Shown here piece after piece: positions 63,035 through 64,000 of a DNA stretch of 64,000 nt. A program made the position numbers and the translations under genes. Below the pieces are notes generated by a model. The model was not told the DNA's origin and made no database searches. It saw only the letters and a list, made by a program, of their open reading frames with translations. The stretch covers positions 2,046,001 through 2,110,000 of the forward strand of contig CBDCCV010000001.1 of NCBI GenBank assembly GCA_965215025.1, read 5' to 3'. Position 1 is the stretch's first letter. The number at the start of each line of letters is the position of its first letter. The stretch is from CBDCCV01 sp965215025 (GTDB lineage: Bacteria > Bacteroidota > Rhodothermia > Rhodothermales > Salinibacteraceae).

Positions 63035-63206
63035 TTTTCTTGGCGGAAGGCGATGGACGATAGCCGCCTCGAACGTCGTCGGTCGTCGCTGCGGCGGCGG
63101 CGGCTTGCCTTCATGGCTTCTTCCACGCGGCGGATGGACCCCGCCGCCGCGCCGCGCCGTTTTTGGGACAGAGCGTCATACCGAAACTCCGCCGCCCATC
63201 TGTTTT

Positions 63207-63458
63207 ATGGAAGACGATTACCAGGAGCGCACCTTCGGCGGGCTGACCGTCCGGATTGACCGCACGCTGTGCATCGGCTCGGGGAGCTGCGTCAACGCCG
63301 CGCCGGAGGTGTGGGAGCTGGGCGAGGACCGCATCGTCCGCTTCAAAGACGACGCGCCGGCCGATGTAGAGCGCGAGCGCCTGGTTGAGTCGTGCCGGGT
63401 GTGCCCGGTGGACGCGCTCATCGCTCACGACGAAAGCGGCGAGGAGGTCGCGCCCTGA
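63207..63458 (+). CDS. Small single-cluster ferredoxin
   Basis: An 83-residue ferredoxin with one iron-sulfur cluster. The ligands follow the pattern Cys22-x2-Ser25-x2-Cys28 (CIGSGSC), with Cys63 and Cys66 in SCRVCPVDAL. The second Cys of a normal [4Fe-4S] motif is Ser here, as in ferredoxins that bind a [3Fe-4S] cluster and serve cytochrome P450 or similar enzymes. The gene starts at ATG 63207, about 170 bp after the GCS2-CBS gene. No partner oxidoreductase is visible in the window. Confidence 0.85.
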   Translation: MEDDYQERTFGGLTVRIDRTLCIGSGSCVNAAPEVWELGEDRIVRFKDDAPADVERERLVESCRVCPVDALIAHDESGEEVAP

Positions 63459-63531
63459 TCGGCGGTTTTTGCGGCCTCGGGCGCTTTGGCTGCCGCTCCG
63501 TTTCCCTTCCACCTTTTTTCCCTCTGCACGC

Positions 63532-64000
63532 ATGTCCGCTTCCACCCCTAGGCCGGTTGCCCCAGCAGACGGCGCGCGCGTCGAGGCCGGGTCCATCACC
63601 TTCCGCTGGGAGCCGCTCTCGGGGGACGCCGCCGGCGGCTCCGCCGCGTACGGCGTGCAGGTGGCCGGCGGCGCGGACTTCAAGGACCTCCTCTTTGACG
63701 AGCGCGTGGGCACGCAGCCCGAGCTGACGCTGAGCAGCCTGCCGCGCAAAACGGGCGTCGAGCTGTACTGGCGCGTGCGCCAGCAGAAAGCCAGCGGCGC
63801 GTGGGGCGCGTTCAGCGAGGCGGCTCACTTCCGCATCGGCGGCGAGGGGGGCGATCCGTCGTCGGCAGCGGCGGGGGCGGGGGAGGACCCCACCCACGAA
63901 GACGTGACGACGCGGCGGCGCGAGTGGTCGTGGCTCCTGGGCGCCGTCGTTCTTTCCATCCTGGCCGTGGCCGCCACGGGGTACTTCCTCACGAGGGGCG
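63532..64000 (+). CDS. Membrane protein with fibronectin-III-like domain, truncated by window end
   Basis: An open frame from ATG 63532 runs off the right edge (at least 156 residues seen). Residues about 5-105 have the alternating pattern of a fibronectin type III-like fold (ADGARVEAGSITFRWEPLSG, VQVAGGADFKDLLFDE, LYWRVRQQKASGAWGAFSE). An acidic linker follows, and then a predicted membrane helix near 135-155 (WLLGAVVLSILAVAATGYFL). The function is unknown. It lies 73 bp after the ferredoxin. Confidence 0.7.
   Translation, partial: MSASTPRPVAPADGARVEAGSITFRWEPLSGDAAGGSAAYGVQVAGGADFKDLLFDERVGTQPELTLSSLPRKTGVELYWRVRQQKASGAWGAFSEAAHFRIGGEGGDPSSAAAGAGEDPTHEDVTTRRREWSWLLGAVVLSILAVAATGYFLTRG

Overview
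The window is a GC-rich chromosomal segment with dense, mostly housekeeping gene content and no phage, plasmid, rRNA, tRNA or CRISPR locus that I could find. The gene set points to the Rhodothermota / Bacteroidota 'order II' group (Rhodothermus- and Salinibacter-like bacteria). The clues are a type IX secretion C-terminal sorting domain, a TPR lipoprotein-DUF4292-EnvC cluster, a DUF5916 outer-membrane protein, a short CarB without the allosteric domain, and mostly weak or absent Shine-Dalgarno sequences. This placement is inferred from gene content, not from a marker-gene comparison.

Layout. 0.1-5.6 kb: carA and carB, separated by a double TonB-C protein and an apparently internally deleted nucleotidyltransferase. 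5.6-8.7 kb: an accessory island with a small helical protein, an NB-ARC/TPR STAND ATPase whose 5' end looks frameshifted, and an orphan DUF2281 antitoxin-like gene. 8.7-13.7 kb: membrane proteins, a nitroreductase, phospholipid synthesis (psd-pssA), purS and clpS. 13.8-15.8 kb: a LytS/LytTR-type two-component system on the minus strand. 16.3-23.9 kb: a tolC-adaptor-RND efflux operon interrupted by a nested mobile repeat and a nisin-resistance-like S41 peptidase. 24-28.8 kb: an SDR oxidoreductase, the DUF5916 protein, an IMPACT-family protein and RNase HI.

29-38.4 kb: a translationally coupled run (membrane protein, obgE, dprA, broken RAYT transposase), then a pseudouridine synthase, a PTS IIA protein, hisS, lgt, an rRNA methyltransferase and a sugar kinase. 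38.5-42.4 kb: a flippase-like membrane protein, lolA, a cysteine-poor Csp homologue and a molybdenum-carrier-like protein. 42.4-49.4 kb: a minus-strand histidine cluster (hisB, hisH, hisA, hisF) mixed with proC, an amino-acid permease fused to TrkA domains and a sulfotransferase. 49.7-55 kb: metG, a lamin-tail/T9SS cargo protein and lpdA. 55.4-64 kb: a six-EF-hand lipoprotein, the EnvC/DUF4292/TPR envelope cluster, a GCS2-CBS fusion, a ferredoxin and a truncated membrane protein.

The most unusual content is in the repeats. Three families of intergenic inverted repeats run through the window: (1) G-rich/C-rich palindromes, most with a G-quadruplex-type arm, lying tightly between stop and start codons; (2) short near-perfect palindromes with a GTAGNG-like head, one of them inside a frameshifted RAYT transposase; (3) MITE-like GTCATTGCGAG elements, one of which is split by another element flanked by an 8-bp direct repeat. 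The best candidates for new biology are the STAND ATPase pair, the peptidase inside the efflux operon, the Csp homologue that has lost most of its cysteines, and the G-rich palindromes.
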